Assembly (NCBI RefSeq): GCF_001422325.1
Contig: NZ_LMMR01000001.1
Span: 311,256 to 375,255 of the forward strand
Reading direction: 5' to 3'
Length of the DNA stretch: 64,000 nucleotides
Origin: Leifsonia sp. Leaf264
GTDB lineage: Bacteria > Actinomycetota > Actinomycetes > Actinomycetales > Microbacteriaceae
This document shows, in pieces, positions 1-8,840 of the stretch (position 1 is the stretch's first letter; the number at the start of each line of letters is the position of its first letter). Both the position numbers and the translations under genes were made by a program. The notes under the pieces were generated by a model. The model did no database searches. It was not told the DNA's origin and was given only the letters and a program-made list of their open reading frames with translations.

Positions 1-903
1 GATGTCTCCGGCGATCTCGTCGCCGACCTCCTCCTGATCGGCCGTGAGGATGAACGGCAGGATGCCGTCGAAGCGCTCGAGGTAGCCTCCGGGGCGCGGC
101 ACCCTCGCCGTCGTCGCCGACGCCCGGTGGATGGCCCGTTCCTGCAGCAGGGCGGCCTGGAGCACGAACGCCTCGGCGAAGCGCAGGCTGTCGCGAGCAC
201 GCCTCCAGTCGGAATCCGTCTGCGGGCGGTGCACGAGCTCGAGCGCTCGGGCATGGGCGAGCAGTCCCTGCTCCTCGCGGACGGCTGCGGGAACGGCATC
301 CCCCACTCCGCGCAGGCCGTCGAGAGTGGTCGCGATCGCCTTGGCGATGTTCCAGCTCGACAGGCTCCCCGTCGCGGGATAGATCGGGATGGGCATCTCC
401 GACCACCGCTTGCCGGCGTCGGGGTCGGCCGCCCCACTGAGCGCCACGGAATCGTCGTCGAAGAGTTCGTAGTCGGGATGCGCCAGCTGCAGTGCGCTGC
501 GATAGGCCGTCACCTTGCCGGCGAACACACCGCGGACCCCCGGTCGCAGCTCCTTCTCGCGCCAGCCCTGGTTGAAGTAGGTGAGCGTGAGGATGCCGGC
601 GCCGTCGGAGATCGACACCTCGAGGATGTGGCCGCGGCGGTTCTTCATCGAGCGCCCCCGCACCTCGCGCACCTCGGCGACGATGGTGACGTTCTCGTCG
701 AGAGGCAGGCGGTCGAGAGCCGTCAGCTCACCGCGTCGCGCGTACCGACGCGGATAGTGGCTGAGCAGATCGCCGACTGTACGGATGCCGAAGGCCTTGG
801 CGAGCGGCGTCGCCGTGCGCGGCGCCAGTACTGTGGCCAGAGGCGCGTCGAGCGGGCTCGTCGACAGTGAGTCGGCGCCTGGCGAGGCGTCGGTCGAGGT
901 CAT
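1..903 (-). CDS. recG: ATP-dependent DNA helicase RecG, N-terminal part (cut by window edge)
   Basis: The leftward reading frame opens at an ATG whose reverse complement is at 901-903 and stays open to the window start, so only about 301 N-terminal residues are visible. They match the RecG wedge/OB region: an early VGDLLSHYPRRY segment and an OB fold with VRGRSMKNRRGH, then the linker leading to the helicase core. The ATPase motifs lie outside the window. RecG remodels stalled replication forks and Holliday junctions in the cytoplasm. Its start overlaps the stop of the upstream TPR gene as ATGA, so the two are probably translationally coupled. Confidence 0.93.
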   Translation of the reverse strand, partial: MTSTDASPGADSLSTSPLDAPLATVLAPRTATPLAKAFGIRTVGDLLSHYPRRYARRGELTALDRLPLDENVTIVAEVREVRGRSMKNRRGHILEVSISDGAGILTLTYFNQGWREKELRPGVRGVFAGKVTAYRSALQLAHPDYELFDDDSVALSGAADPDAGKRWSEMPIPIYPATGSLSSWNIAKAIATTLDGLRGVGDAVPAAVREEQGLLAHARALELVHRPQTDSDWRRARDSLRFAEAFVLQAALLQERAIHRASATTARVPRPGGYLERFDGILPFILTADQEEVGDEIAGDI

Positions 904-1658
904 TCCTCGATCGTAGAGGGATCCGCCGTCAGAGCCTGGATCTCGGCGGCGACGTAGGGGTCGTCGGGCCGCTTCTCGGCGAGCGAGCGCTGCAGCGCGA
1001 GCGCCTCGTCGTTGCGCCCCAGGGTGCGCAGGCAGCGCGCGACGGCCCAGCGGCCCAGGAAGCGCTGATCGGCCGTGCCGACGTCGCGGGCGTATTCGAG
1101 GGCGCGTTCGAAATGCGGAAGCGCATCCTGCGCCCGGCCGCCGTCGTGCAGGTACCAGCCGAGGTTGTTGTGCAGCGCGACACCCCAGCGCCTGGTGCGG
1201 GGCTGTCCGGCGCGCTCGAGGACGGCGAAGCCGACCTCCGCCCACTCCTCCTCGTGTCCGACATCGGAGATGGCGAGCATGTGCAGGGCATCGAGGATGA
1301 GGAAGGTCACGCGCCCCGACGCCGCGCGCCGTGCGGCCTTCGTGAACAGGGGTACGGCGACCTCTGGCTCGCCCAACGCAACACGCAGGCGCCCGCGCTC
1401 GAGGGCGACCCTGGCCTCGACGATCGGCGACGACGGCGCGATGGCATCGAGCACGGCCTCAGCGTCGTCGAACTGCTCCATCAGGCCCAGCGCGCGAGCC
1501 AGTTGCGTGGCGATCTCCTCGCGGGCCTCCTCGTCATAGGCGAGGTCGTCCGCCGCAGCCTGGAAGCGCTCCGCCGACGCCGCGGGATCTGCGAAATCCC
1601 ACAGCGTGTCCAGGATCGTCTGGTCGATGGTCCGGAGCTGACTCGTCGTTTCCCCCAC
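900..1658 (-). CDS. TPR-repeat protein, function unknown
   Basis: This is a 252-residue acidic protein made mostly of helical pairs in the TPR style. Examples are the segments with LGWYLHDGGRAQDALPHFERAL near residues 140-160 and LGRNDEALALQRSLAEKRP near 215-235. There is no signal peptide or membrane segment, so it is probably a cytoplasmic scaffold. The start is a GTG; no strong ribosome-binding site precedes it. Its stop overlaps the recG start (ATGA). Such tetratricopeptide genes are commonly found next to recG in related actinobacteria, but no specific role can be read from the sequence. Confidence 0.85.
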   Translation of the reverse strand: MGETTSQLRTIDQTILDTLWDFADPAASAERFQAAADDLAYDEEAREEIATQLARALGLMEQFDDAEAVLDAIAPSSPIVEARVALERGRLRVALGEPEVAVPLFTKAARRAASGRVTFLILDALHMLAISDVGHEEEWAEVGFAVLERAGQPRTRRWGVALHNNLGWYLHDGGRAQDALPHFERALEYARDVGTADQRFLGRWAVARCLRTLGRNDEALALQRSLAEKRPDDPYVAAEIQALTADPSTIEE

Positions 1659-1707
1659 GCGTCCATCATCACACTCCGGCCGCGCGCGCGGGTAGGCTCA
1701 CTTCGTT

Positions 1708-2298
1708 ATGACGCGCATCGTCTCCGGGTTCGCCGGTTCCCTCACCCTTGCAGTGCCCCGCAGCGGAACTCGACCCACCAGCGACAGGGTGCGCGAGGCC
1801 ATCTTCTCCGCCCTCGACGCCCGCGACGAGATCCGCGGCTCGCACGTGCTCGACCTCTACGCGGGTTCGGGGTCGCTCGGCCTCGAGGCAGCCAGTCGTG
1901 GAGCGGCATCCGTCGTGCTCGTCGAACGGAACGCGCCGGCGGCCGCGATCTGCCGGAAGAACACCGAGGCCGTGCTGCGGACGGCGCCCGCCGGGGCCAA
2001 GCCTCGCGTGAGTGTCGCGGCCCAGGCCGTGCAGCACTATGTCGAGGCGGCCGTCGGCGCCTTCGACCTCGTCTTCATCGACCCTCCCTACGACCTGTCG
2101 ACCGATGAGCTCGATCGAGTTCTCGCGGCTCTCGTGCACCGCCTCTCGCCCGGTGCGACGGTCATGATCGAGCGCAGCACCCGGTCGAGCGCGCCGACGC
2201 TCCCCCACGGCCTGGAGCTCGACCGCGAGAAGAAGTACGGCGAGACCACCCTCTGGTGGGCCACGGCCGTGACCGTGACGCACCGCGCCGCCGAGTAA
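1708..2298 (+). CDS. rsmD: 16S rRNA (guanine(966)-N(2))-methyltransferase RsmD
   Basis: This 196-residue protein has the RsmD layout: an N-terminal SGSLTLAVPRSGTRPTSDRVRE-like segment, the SAM-binding DLYAGSGSLGLEA motif near residue 48, and the catalytic DPPY motif near residue 128. It methylates G966 of 16S rRNA on the assembled 30S particle. Its length is normal for the family. The ATG lies about 10 bases after a TAGGCT box (1692-1697) with no Shine-Dalgarno, suggesting a very short or absent leader. It is convergent with thiL. Confidence 0.93.
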   Translation: MTRIVSGFAGSLTLAVPRSGTRPTSDRVREAIFSALDARDEIRGSHVLDLYAGSGSLGLEAASRGAASVVLVERNAPAAAICRKNTEAVLRTAPAGAKPRVSVAAQAVQHYVEAAVGAFDLVFIDPPYDLSTDELDRVLAALVHRLSPGATVMIERSTRSSAPTLPHGLELDREKKYGETTLWWATAVTVTHRAAE

Positions 2299-2362
2299 GC
2301 GCAGGACCCGAACGGCCGCTCTGCCGTCGCTGGAGCGACTCTGTGCGGCTCGGCCCGCGCGC

Positions 2363-3352
2363 TCAGCCCGCCGCGCCGTCCCAGCCGCTGTACGGGTCCC
2401 ACCCCACGACGGCGTGCGGCGTGCCGTCGACGCTCACGGTGCCGGCGGCATCCGTCACCCGCCCGATGATCCGGAACGGAGCCGGCACCTCGCCGCCGGC
2501 CGGGAACGTCGCGAGCAACCCGTGGTCCTCGCCGCCGCCGAGAGCCCGCTCCGGGTCGTCGCCGAGGGCTGCGACGTCGAAGTCGATCCCCACGCCGCTC
2601 GAGCGCGCGATGCGGGCGGAGTCGAGGGAGAGCCCGTCGGAGACGTCGAGCATGGCGGTGGCACCGGCGATCGCGGCGACGGGGCCGGCGGCGATCGGCG
2701 GGGTCGGCGCCAACTGCGCACGCATGGCCGCCGGATGCCGCATCCGAAGCTCGTCGGCCAGGCCGGCATCGGGCCGCCCGTCATCGTCGACGGCCTCACG
2801 GAACAGCAGGCCGAGGCCCTCGGCGGCGAGGCCGAGCTCCCCGGCGATCGCCACGAGGTCGCCGACCCGCGCGCCGGACCGCAGCACCGGCGGCCGCCCT
2901 TGCAGGTCCCCGAAGGCCGTGACCGCGATGGTGAGAGTGTCGGATGCCGAGAGGTCGCCTCCCACGACGCCGCAGCCGGGGGCGAGAGCCGAGCACGCCG
3001 CACGCAGGCCGTCGGCGAAGCCCTCGACGACGGAGACGGACAACGTCGGCGGCACCGCGAGGGCGACCACGATCGCCGTGGGGACGGCGCCCATCGCTGC
3101 GACGTCGGACAGGTTGGTCGCGGCGGCCTTCCAGCCGAGCTCGAACGGCGTCGACCAGGCGAGCCTGAAGTCGGGCCCGTGCACCATCATGTCCGTCGTG
3201 ACGACGTAGCGCGCATCGGGCGCCGAGAGCACGGCGGCATCGTCGCCGGGTCCGACGATGGCGGCGTCGGCCTCGGGGAGTCGGGGGAAGATCCTGGCGA
3301 GGACTGCCAGCTCGTTCAGCTCGCCGACTGTCGGGCTCGAAGCTTCGCTCAT
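2363..3352 (-). CDS. thiL: Thiamine-monophosphate kinase ThiL
   Basis: This 329-residue enzyme phosphorylates thiamine monophosphate to the active cofactor thiamine diphosphate. The AIR-synthase-type fold is recognisable from VGPGDDAAVL near residue 33, TTDMMVHGPDFR, the NLSDVAAMGA segment and a later DVSDGLSLD metal-binding motif. The length fits the family. The start at 3352 lies only 24 bp from the divergent DUF3515 gene, so both promoters must be packed into or around a very short region. Confidence 0.93.
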   Translation of the reverse strand: MSEASSPTVGELNELAVLARIFPRLPEADAAIVGPGDDAAVLSAPDARYVVTTDMMVHGPDFRLAWSTPFELGWKAAATNLSDVAAMGAVPTAIVVALAVPPTLSVSVVEGFADGLRAACSALAPGCGVVGGDLSASDTLTIAVTAFGDLQGRPPVLRSGARVGDLVAIAGELGLAAEGLGLLFREAVDDDGRPDAGLADELRMRHPAAMRAQLAPTPPIAAGPVAAIAGATAMLDVSDGLSLDSARIARSSGVGIDFDVAALGDDPERALGGGEDHGLLATFPAGGEVPAPFRIIGRVTDAAGTVSVDGTPHAVVGWDPYSGWDGAAG

Positions 3353-3376
3353 TCCTCACACGGTAGCCTGAAAGCG

Positions 3377-3886
3377 ATGTCTCACAGTTCCACGCTGCGC
3401 TCAGCGACGCTCACCGTCACCCTCCTCCTCGCCGCCGTCGCCCTCACCGGCTGCGCATCAGCGGTCTCGCTCGAGCCGGCCGCCGACGCGAAGTCCACGG
3501 CCTGCGCCGACGTCGTCGTGCGCCTTCCCGCCACCGTCGCCGACCAGGCGTCGCGCGAGACCGGTGCCCAGGGCACCGGGGCCTGGGGCGACCCCGCCGC
3601 GGTGCTGCTGCGCTGCGGTGTTCCGACTCCGGGCCCGACGACGGAGGAATGCGTCAGCGTGAACGGAGTCGACTGGATCCAGGACGACTCCGACGCCCCG
3701 CGCTACAGGTTCACGACCTTCGGCCGCACGCCTGCCGTCGAGGTAATCCTCGATTACGACGAGGTGAGCGGATCGACCACGCTGGCCGACCTCGCGTCAG
3801 CGGTCTCGGTCATCGAGCCGACGAGCCAGTGCACCGACGTGACGGATGTACCCGAGCCCACGAGCACGCCGACCCCAGCCGGCTGA
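3377..3886 (+). CDS. DUF3515-family lipoprotein
   Basis: This is a 169-residue secreted lipoprotein. It has a basic and hydrophobic signal segment ending in the lipobox LTGC (Cys near residue 27), then a small domain with paired cysteines and a Thr/Pro-rich tail. The family is widespread next to ddl and thiL in actinobacteria and has no assigned function. A TAGCCT box (3364-3369) sits 7 bases before the ATG, suggesting leaderless expression. A much longer open frame extends upstream through antisense thiL. I reject that extension because the lipobox only makes sense from this start. Confidence 0.88.
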   Translation: MSHSSTLRSATLTVTLLLAAVALTGCASAVSLEPAADAKSTACADVVVRLPATVADQASRETGAQGTGAWGDPAAVLLRCGVPTPGPTTEECVSVNGVDWIQDDSDAPRYRFTTFGRTPAVEVILDYDEVSGSTTLADLASAVSVIEPTSQCTDVTDVPEPTSTPTPAG

Positions 3887-3948
3887 ATCCGTCCGACGAG
3901 CTCGCGACGGACTCGCCGCGAACAGACCGTCAGCGGGCGAACCGTCCC

Positions 3949-5052
3949 TCAGCCGACGCGGACGCCGCGAGCCACGGCGACCCTGATGAGCTCGTCGATC
4001 AGCTGCGGGTAGCTGAGTCCGGAGTTCAACCAGCAGGTGGGGAACATCGAGATCGGCGTGAAGCCCGGCATCGTGTTGATCTCGTTGACGACGAAGCCCT
4101 CGTCGGTCAGGAAGAAGTCGACCCGCGACAGCCCCTCGGCTCCGATGGCCTCGAACGCCGCGATCGCGATGGAACTCATCTCGCTCAGCTGCTCCTCGCC
4201 GAGGTCGGCCGGGCAGCTGAGCTGCACGCCGGGCGCATCGAGGTACTTCGCGTCGAAGTCGTAGAACTCTCGGCCCGTCATGATGACCTCGCCCGCGACG
4301 GAGGCCCGGGCGGGTTCGCCCTGCGCTCCCCCGAGGATGGCGATCTCGAGTTCGCGTCCGACGACGCCGGTCTCCACGAGCACCTTGTCGTCTTCGGCGA
4401 ACGCCGTCGCGAAGGCGGCCTCGAACTCCCCGGGCTCCGACACCTTGCTCACCCCTACGCTCGATCCTGCACGCGCCGGCTTGACGAAGACGGGCAGGCC
4501 GAGCGCCTCGATCGAGGTGCGCACGCCGGCCGGATCACTCGCCCATTCGTTCGCCGTGATGGTGCGCCACGGCGCGACGTCGATGCCGGCGTGCTGGAGC
4601 ACGAGCTTGGTGAAGTGCTTGTCCATGCCGAGGGCGCTCGCGAGCACTCCCGACCCGACGTACGGAAGGCCGATGAGCTCGAGCATGCCCTGGAGGGTGC
4701 CGTCCTCGCCGAACGGGCCGTGCAGGATGGGGAAGACGAGGTCGACGTCGCCGAGCGAGCGCACTGCACCCGCGGCATCCGTCACCCGAAGTTCACGAGT
4801 GGCCGCACTCTCGGGCCAGAGGATGCGGGTGCCGTTGTCGGCGACCTCGGGCAGAGCCGAGGCATCCAGGGCGAAGCGATGGGCGTCATCGGACTCGAGC
4901 ACGAAGGCCCCGTCCCTGGTGATGCCGACGGGGATGACGTCGTACTTCTCACGGTCGATCGCCGAGAGAACTCCCCCCGCCGTTGCGCAGCTGATGGAAT
5001 GCTCGCTTGACCGACCGCCAAACAGCAGCACCACCGTGAGCTTGTGCGTCAT
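3949..5052 (-). CDS. ddl: D-alanine--D-alanine ligase
   Basis: This 367-residue ATP-grasp ligase joins two D-alanines for peptidoglycan. It begins with the typical VLLFGGRSSEHSISCATA segment (Ddl N-terminal domain), and FPILHGPFGEDGTLQGMLE sits near residue 110. The ATP-grasp region has VFVKPARAGSSVGVSKV, and the NEINTMPGFTPISMFP metal/substrate motif is near the end. A GAAAGGA ribosome-binding site precedes the ATG. The first 104 bases overlap the 3' end of gpsA in another frame. Confidence 0.95.
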   Translation of the reverse strand: MTHKLTVVLLFGGRSSEHSISCATAGGVLSAIDREKYDVIPVGITRDGAFVLESDDAHRFALDASALPEVADNGTRILWPESAATRELRVTDAAGAVRSLGDVDLVFPILHGPFGEDGTLQGMLELIGLPYVGSGVLASALGMDKHFTKLVLQHAGIDVAPWRTITANEWASDPAGVRTSIEALGLPVFVKPARAGSSVGVSKVSEPGEFEAAFATAFAEDDKVLVETGVVGRELEIAILGGAQGEPARASVAGEVIMTGREFYDFDAKYLDAPGVQLSCPADLGEEQLSEMSSIAIAAFEAIGAEGLSRVDFFLTDEGFVVNEINTMPGFTPISMFPTCWLNSGLSYPQLIDELIRVAVARGVRVG

Positions 5053-6082
5053 CGAGATTCCTTTCGCCCTGCGGCTCGTCCGAGTCGGTTGTGAGGTGGG
5101 GTGCGATGTCGGCCGGCTTGAGGGTTCCCGCCAGCACCTGTCGCACCTGCTCGACGATGGGCATGTCGACGCCCTTCGCCTTGGCCAGTTCCAGAACCGG
5201 GCCGACGGATGCGAATCCCTCGGTGGTCTGCTTCATCTGCTTGGTGACGTCCGCCATCGAGAGCCCCTGGCCGAGCAACCGCCCGGCCGTGTTGTTGCGC
5301 GAGAGCGGCGACTGGCAGGTCGCGATCAGGTCGCCGAGCCCCGCGAGCCCCGACAGGGTCTCGACCTGGGCGCCGTGCGCCACGGCGAAGTCCGTCATCT
5401 CGACGAGACCGCGCGTGATGATCGACGCCTTGGTGTTCTCGCCGTAGCCCACTCCGTCGACGATGCCGATGGCGACGGCGATCAGGTTCTTCAACACGCC
5501 GCCGAACTCGGTGCCGATGACGTCGGTGTTCACGAAGGTGCGGAAGTAAGTCGTGCTCGCCAGCTTGGCGACGGCCTGGGCTGTCTCGAGGCTGGTGGAG
5601 GAGACGACGGCGGCCGTCGGCTGCTCCTTCGCGATCTCGAGGGCGAGGTTGGGGCCGGACACGACGGCGATCTGCTCGGGCGGGATCGGAAGCGCCTGGG
5701 CGATCACCTCGCTCATGCGCAGGTCTGTGCCCTTCTCGACGCCCTTCATGAGCGAGACGACGATCGTCGTTGCTCCGAGATGAGGGTGGGCGGCGGCGAG
5801 GGTGTCGCGGAGGGACTGGCTCGGAACTGCGAGGAAGACCTGCTCCGCTCCGGCGAGTGCGAGGTCGAGGCGGGAGGTCGCACGCAACGACACCGGGAGG
5901 TTGATGCCTGGGAGGTAGTCGCTGTTGCGCTTGGCCTCCTGGATCTCTCGTGCGAGCTCGGGTCGGCGCGCCCAGACCATGACGTCGGCGCCGCCGTCGG
6001 CGAGGATCTTCGCGAAGGTGGTGCCCCAGCTGCCGGCGCCGAGCACGGCCACGCGGGTGCCGCGCTTCACGGGCTTAGCCAT
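4949..6082 (-). CDS. gpsA: Glycerol-3-phosphate dehydrogenase [NAD(P)+] with extended C-terminus
   Basis: This enzyme reduces dihydroxyacetone phosphate to sn-glycerol-3-phosphate for phospholipids. The Rossmann motif GAGSWG lies at residues 15-20, and VVSGPNLALEIAKEQPTA and the GLGDLIATC segment are typical of the family. I chose the MAKPVK start, which overlaps the plsC stop by 8 bp; open frame further upstream is antisense padding. From this start the protein has 377 residues, about 40 more than usual. The extra tail reads through the ddl start region and overlaps ddl by 104 bp. Confidence 0.9.
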   Translation of the reverse strand: MAKPVKRGTRVAVLGAGSWGTTFAKILADGGADVMVWARRPELAREIQEAKRNSDYLPGINLPVSLRATSRLDLALAGAEQVFLAVPSQSLRDTLAAAHPHLGATTIVVSLMKGVEKGTDLRMSEVIAQALPIPPEQIAVVSGPNLALEIAKEQPTAAVVSSTSLETAQAVAKLASTTYFRTFVNTDVIGTEFGGVLKNLIAVAIGIVDGVGYGENTKASIITRGLVEMTDFAVAHGAQVETLSGLAGLGDLIATCQSPLSRNNTAGRLLGQGLSMADVTKQMKQTTEGFASVGPVLELAKAKGVDMPIVEQVRQVLAGTLKPADIAPHLTTDSDEPQGERNLDDAQAHGGAAVWRSVKRAFHQLRNGGGSSLGDRP

Positions 6083-6842
6083 CGAAGCGCCCGGTCTCGC
6101 TCTGCTTGTGGGTGGCGGGGTCCCAGCGCTCGGCGGGAACCGGCTCGTCACGGAGCTCGCCGAGCAGCACGCTGATGGAATCCATCACCCGGCTGGTCGC
6201 CTCCGCGAGCACGGCGGTCTCGAGGGGCTTGCCGACGAACTCGCTGAGGTCGACGGGGTCGCCGAACGCCACGTGGATGGGCTTGCGGCGGAACAGCACG
6301 AGCTTCTTGCCGTAGCGCGGCATCAACGCCTGCGTGCCCCAGTGGGCGACCGGGATGATCGGGATCTGCTGCTCGAGCGCTATGCGCACGGCGCCCGTCT
6401 TGCCGCGCATCGGCCACAGGTCGGGATCGCGGGTGAGGGAGCCCTCCGGATACACGACGACGAGACGTCCGCTCGCTGCGAGAGCCTCGGCGGAGCGCAG
6501 GGCCTGGTGTCCGCTGCCGCCGGCGCGCTCGACCGGGATCTGCCCCGACCAGCGCAGCAGCGCTCCGATGCCGGGAACCGAGAACAGGGACGCCTTGGCC
6601 AGGAATCGGGGCAGCCGGCCCTGCTTGTATACGGCGACGCCGATCACGAGCGGGTCGATCTCGCTGTAGTGATTCGGCGCGAGCACGACGGCACCCTCGG
6701 CCGGCAGCTTCTGGGCGTTGTGGAAGGTGAACTTGATCGACGCGTTCATCGTCGGCAGCGCTATGGCGGCCAACAGCCAGAAGATCGACGGCTTCCTGGA
6801 CTCCCGGGGCGCGCGGCTCTGCGGCGAGGTGGTGCTGGGCAT
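6075..6842 (-). CDS. plsC: 1-acyl-sn-glycerol-3-phosphate acyltransferase
   Basis: This 255-residue PlsC-family enzyme acylates lysophosphatidic acid to phosphatidic acid at the inner face of the membrane. It has the NHYSEID form of the NHx4D catalytic motif at residues 57-63, a hydrophobic segment at residues 20-31, and the YPEGSLTRD motif that binds the acceptor phosphate. It lies 7 bp after murA and overlaps gpsA by 8 bp in one leftward operon, so two lipid-precursor steps are coupled. The exact acyl acceptor is inferred from the family. Confidence 0.9.
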   Translation of the reverse strand: MPSTTSPQSRAPRESRKPSIFWLLAAIALPTMNASIKFTFHNAQKLPAEGAVVLAPNHYSEIDPLVIGVAVYKQGRLPRFLAKASLFSVPGIGALLRWSGQIPVERAGGSGHQALRSAEALAASGRLVVVYPEGSLTRDPDLWPMRGKTGAVRIALEQQIPIIPVAHWGTQALMPRYGKKLVLFRRKPIHVAFGDPVDLSEFVGKPLETAVLAEATSRVMDSISVLLGELRDEPVPAERWDPATHKQSETGRFDG

Positions 6843-6849
6843 CCCCCTA

Positions 6850-8220
6850 TTATCCTTCGAGAACGAAGTCGGCTCCGAGCTGCTGCAGCTTCCCGATGAA
6901 GTTCTCGTAGCCGCGCGCGATGATCCCGACGTTGGAGACCGTCGACGGGCCCTCGGCGGAGAGCGCCGCGATCAGGTGGCTGAAACCGCCGCGCAGGTCG
7001 GGAACCTCGATGTCGGCACCGTGCAGCTTGCGCGGGCCGACGATGACGGCCGAGTGGTTGAAGTTGCGCTGCCCGAAGCGGCAGGCCTGTCCGCCGAGGC
7101 AGTCCTTGTGGACCTGGATCTCGGCTCCCATGTCGATGAGCGCGTCGACGAAGCCGAAGCGCTGCTCGTAGACGGTCTCGTGCACGATCGACACGCCCTG
7201 GGCCTGGGTGAGGGCGACGACGAGAGGCTGCTGCCAGTCGGTCATGAAGCCGGGGTGCACGTCTGTCTCGATGAACACGGGGTTCAGCGGGGTTCCGGGG
7301 TGCCAGAAACGGATGCCGTCGTCGTGGATCTCGAACTGGCCGCCGACCTTGCGGAAGACGTTGAGGAAGGTGAGCATCTCCGACTGGCGCGCGCCGCCGA
7401 CGAAGATGTCGCCGTCGGTCGCGAGGGCCGCCGAGGCCCAGCTCGCGGCCTCGTTGCGGTCGAAGAGCGCACGGTGCGTGTAGCCCTCGAGACGCTCGAC
7501 GCCCTCGATGCGGATGACGCGGTCGGTGTCGACCGTGATGATCGCACCCATCTTCTGCAGGATGTTGATGAGATCCATGATCTCCGGCTCGATGGCGGCA
7601 CCCTTGAGCTCGGTGATGCCCTCGGCGCGCACGGCTGTCAGGAGCACCTGCTCGGTCGCTCCGACGCTCGGGTACGGCAGCTCCACCTTGGCGCCCCTGA
7701 GGCCGTTCGGGGCCGACATCCGGATGCCGCTGGGAAGCTTCTCCACGACGGCGCCGAACTTGCGCAGCACCTCGAGGTGGAAGTCGATCGGCCTGTCGCC
7801 GATGCGGCATCCGCCGAGATCGGGGATGAAGGCCTCACCGAGTCGGTGCAGCAGGGGTCCGCAGAACAGGATCGGGATGCGGCTTGAGCCCGCGTGGGCG
7901 TCGATATCGGCGAAGTGCGCACTCTCCACGTTCGACGGGTCGAAGATGAGCTCGCCCTCTTCGACACCCTCGACGACGCGCACTCCGTGCACCTCGAGCA
8001 GGCCGCGCACGATGCGCACGTCGCTGATGTTCGGAACGTCCTTCAGGACGCTGGGCGTCTCGCCGAGGACGGAGGCGACCATCGCCTTGGTGACGAGGTT
8101 CTTCGCCCCCTTCAGTTCGATCCGACCCAACAACGGCTTCCCGCCGTTGATCGTGATCCGGTCGACGCTGAGCCCCACAGCCGTCCCATGATTGCGTGCA
8201 TCTTCGCCGAGTGTGTTCAA
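6850..8220 (-). CDS. murA: UDP-N-acetylglucosamine 1-carboxyvinyltransferase MurA
   Basis: This 456-residue enzyme transfers enolpyruvate to UDP-GlcNAc, the first committed step of peptidoglycan synthesis. It has the substrate-binding KGAKN motif near residues 38-42 and the LGGCRIGDRPID active-site loop. The loop cysteine is retained, and that residue is the one alkylated by fosfomycin in Cys-type MurA proteins. An N-terminal extension of about 17 residues precedes the usual start, so a downstream start is possible. It follows leuD by 17 bp. Confidence 0.95.
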   Translation of the reverse strand: MNTLGEDARNHGTAVGLSVDRITINGGKPLLGRIELKGAKNLVTKAMVASVLGETPSVLKDVPNISDVRIVRGLLEVHGVRVVEGVEEGELIFDPSNVESAHFADIDAHAGSSRIPILFCGPLLHRLGEAFIPDLGGCRIGDRPIDFHLEVLRKFGAVVEKLPSGIRMSAPNGLRGAKVELPYPSVGATEQVLLTAVRAEGITELKGAAIEPEIMDLINILQKMGAIITVDTDRVIRIEGVERLEGYTHRALFDRNEAASWASAALATDGDIFVGGARQSEMLTFLNVFRKVGGQFEIHDDGIRFWHPGTPLNPVFIETDVHPGFMTDWQQPLVVALTQAQGVSIVHETVYEQRFGFVDALIDMGAEIQVHKDCLGGQACRFGQRNFNHSAVIVGPRKLHGADIEVPDLRGGFSHLIAALSAEGPSTVSNVGIIARGYENFIGKLQQLGADFVLEG

Positions 8221-8237
8221 GTAATGCTTCTCCAGCT

Positions 8238-8840
8238 CTATGACTGCTTGACCGGCAGTGTTCGCGGTCGCCAGCTCTCGCGGGTCTGCTCGAATCGATC
8301 GATCCGATCCGCATCTCGCAGGGTCAGTCCGATGTCATCGAGGCCCTCGATGAGCCGCCACCTAGTGTAATCGTCAATCTCGAACGGAACGCTGAGCGAC
8401 CCGGCGGTGACCTTTCGCTCAACCAGATCGACGGTGAGCTCTATTCCCGGCTGCTCCTCGATGACCGCCCACAGGGCCTCGATGTCCGGCTCGGCGACCT
8501 CCCCGGCCAGGAGGCCCTGCTTGCCGGAGTTTCCGCGGAAGATGTCACCGAAACGCGGACTCAGCACGACGTCGAAACCGAAGTCGCGCAGCGCCCAGAC
8601 GGCGTGCTCACGAGACGAACCTGTGCCGAAGTCTGGGCCGGTGATGAGAATTCTGGCGTCCTGGTACTCCGGGCGATTCAGCACGAATTCCGGGTCCTGA
8701 CGCCAGCCGGCGAAGAGCGCGTCCTCGAAGCCTGTCTTGGTGACGCGCTTGAGGTAGACGGCCGGGATGATCTGGTCGGTGTCGACGTTCGACCGACGGA
8801 ACGGAACCGCGATCCCGGTGACCTTCTCGAACTTCTGCAT
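8238..8840 (-). CDS. leuD: 3-isopropylmalate dehydratase small subunit
   Basis: This 200-residue swivel-domain subunit pairs with LeuC to isomerise 2-isopropylmalate to 3-isopropylmalate in leucine synthesis. The family landmarks [10 protein letters not shown] near residue 18 and the [11 protein letters not shown] segment near residue 74 are clear. The start ATG overlaps the leuC stop (ATGA), which favours stoichiometric translation. The frame remains open upstream, but that stretch is antisense to leuC coding sequence and is not part of the gene. Confidence 0.95.
   Translation of the reverse strand: MQKFEKVTGIAVPFRRSNVDTDQIIPAVYLKRVTKTGFEDALFAGWRQDPEFVLNRPEYQDARILITGPDFGTGSSREHAVWALRDFGFDVVLSPRFGDIFRGNSGKQGLLAGEVAEPDIEALWAVIEEQPGIELTVDLVERKVTAGSLSVPFEIDDYTRWRLIEGLDDIGLTLRDADRIDRFEQTRESWRPRTLPVKQS

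Noticed and set aside
2414-3376. Upstream extension of the DUF3515 lipoprotein frame
   Set aside because: It runs antisense through thiL and would place the signal peptide and lipobox in the middle of the protein.
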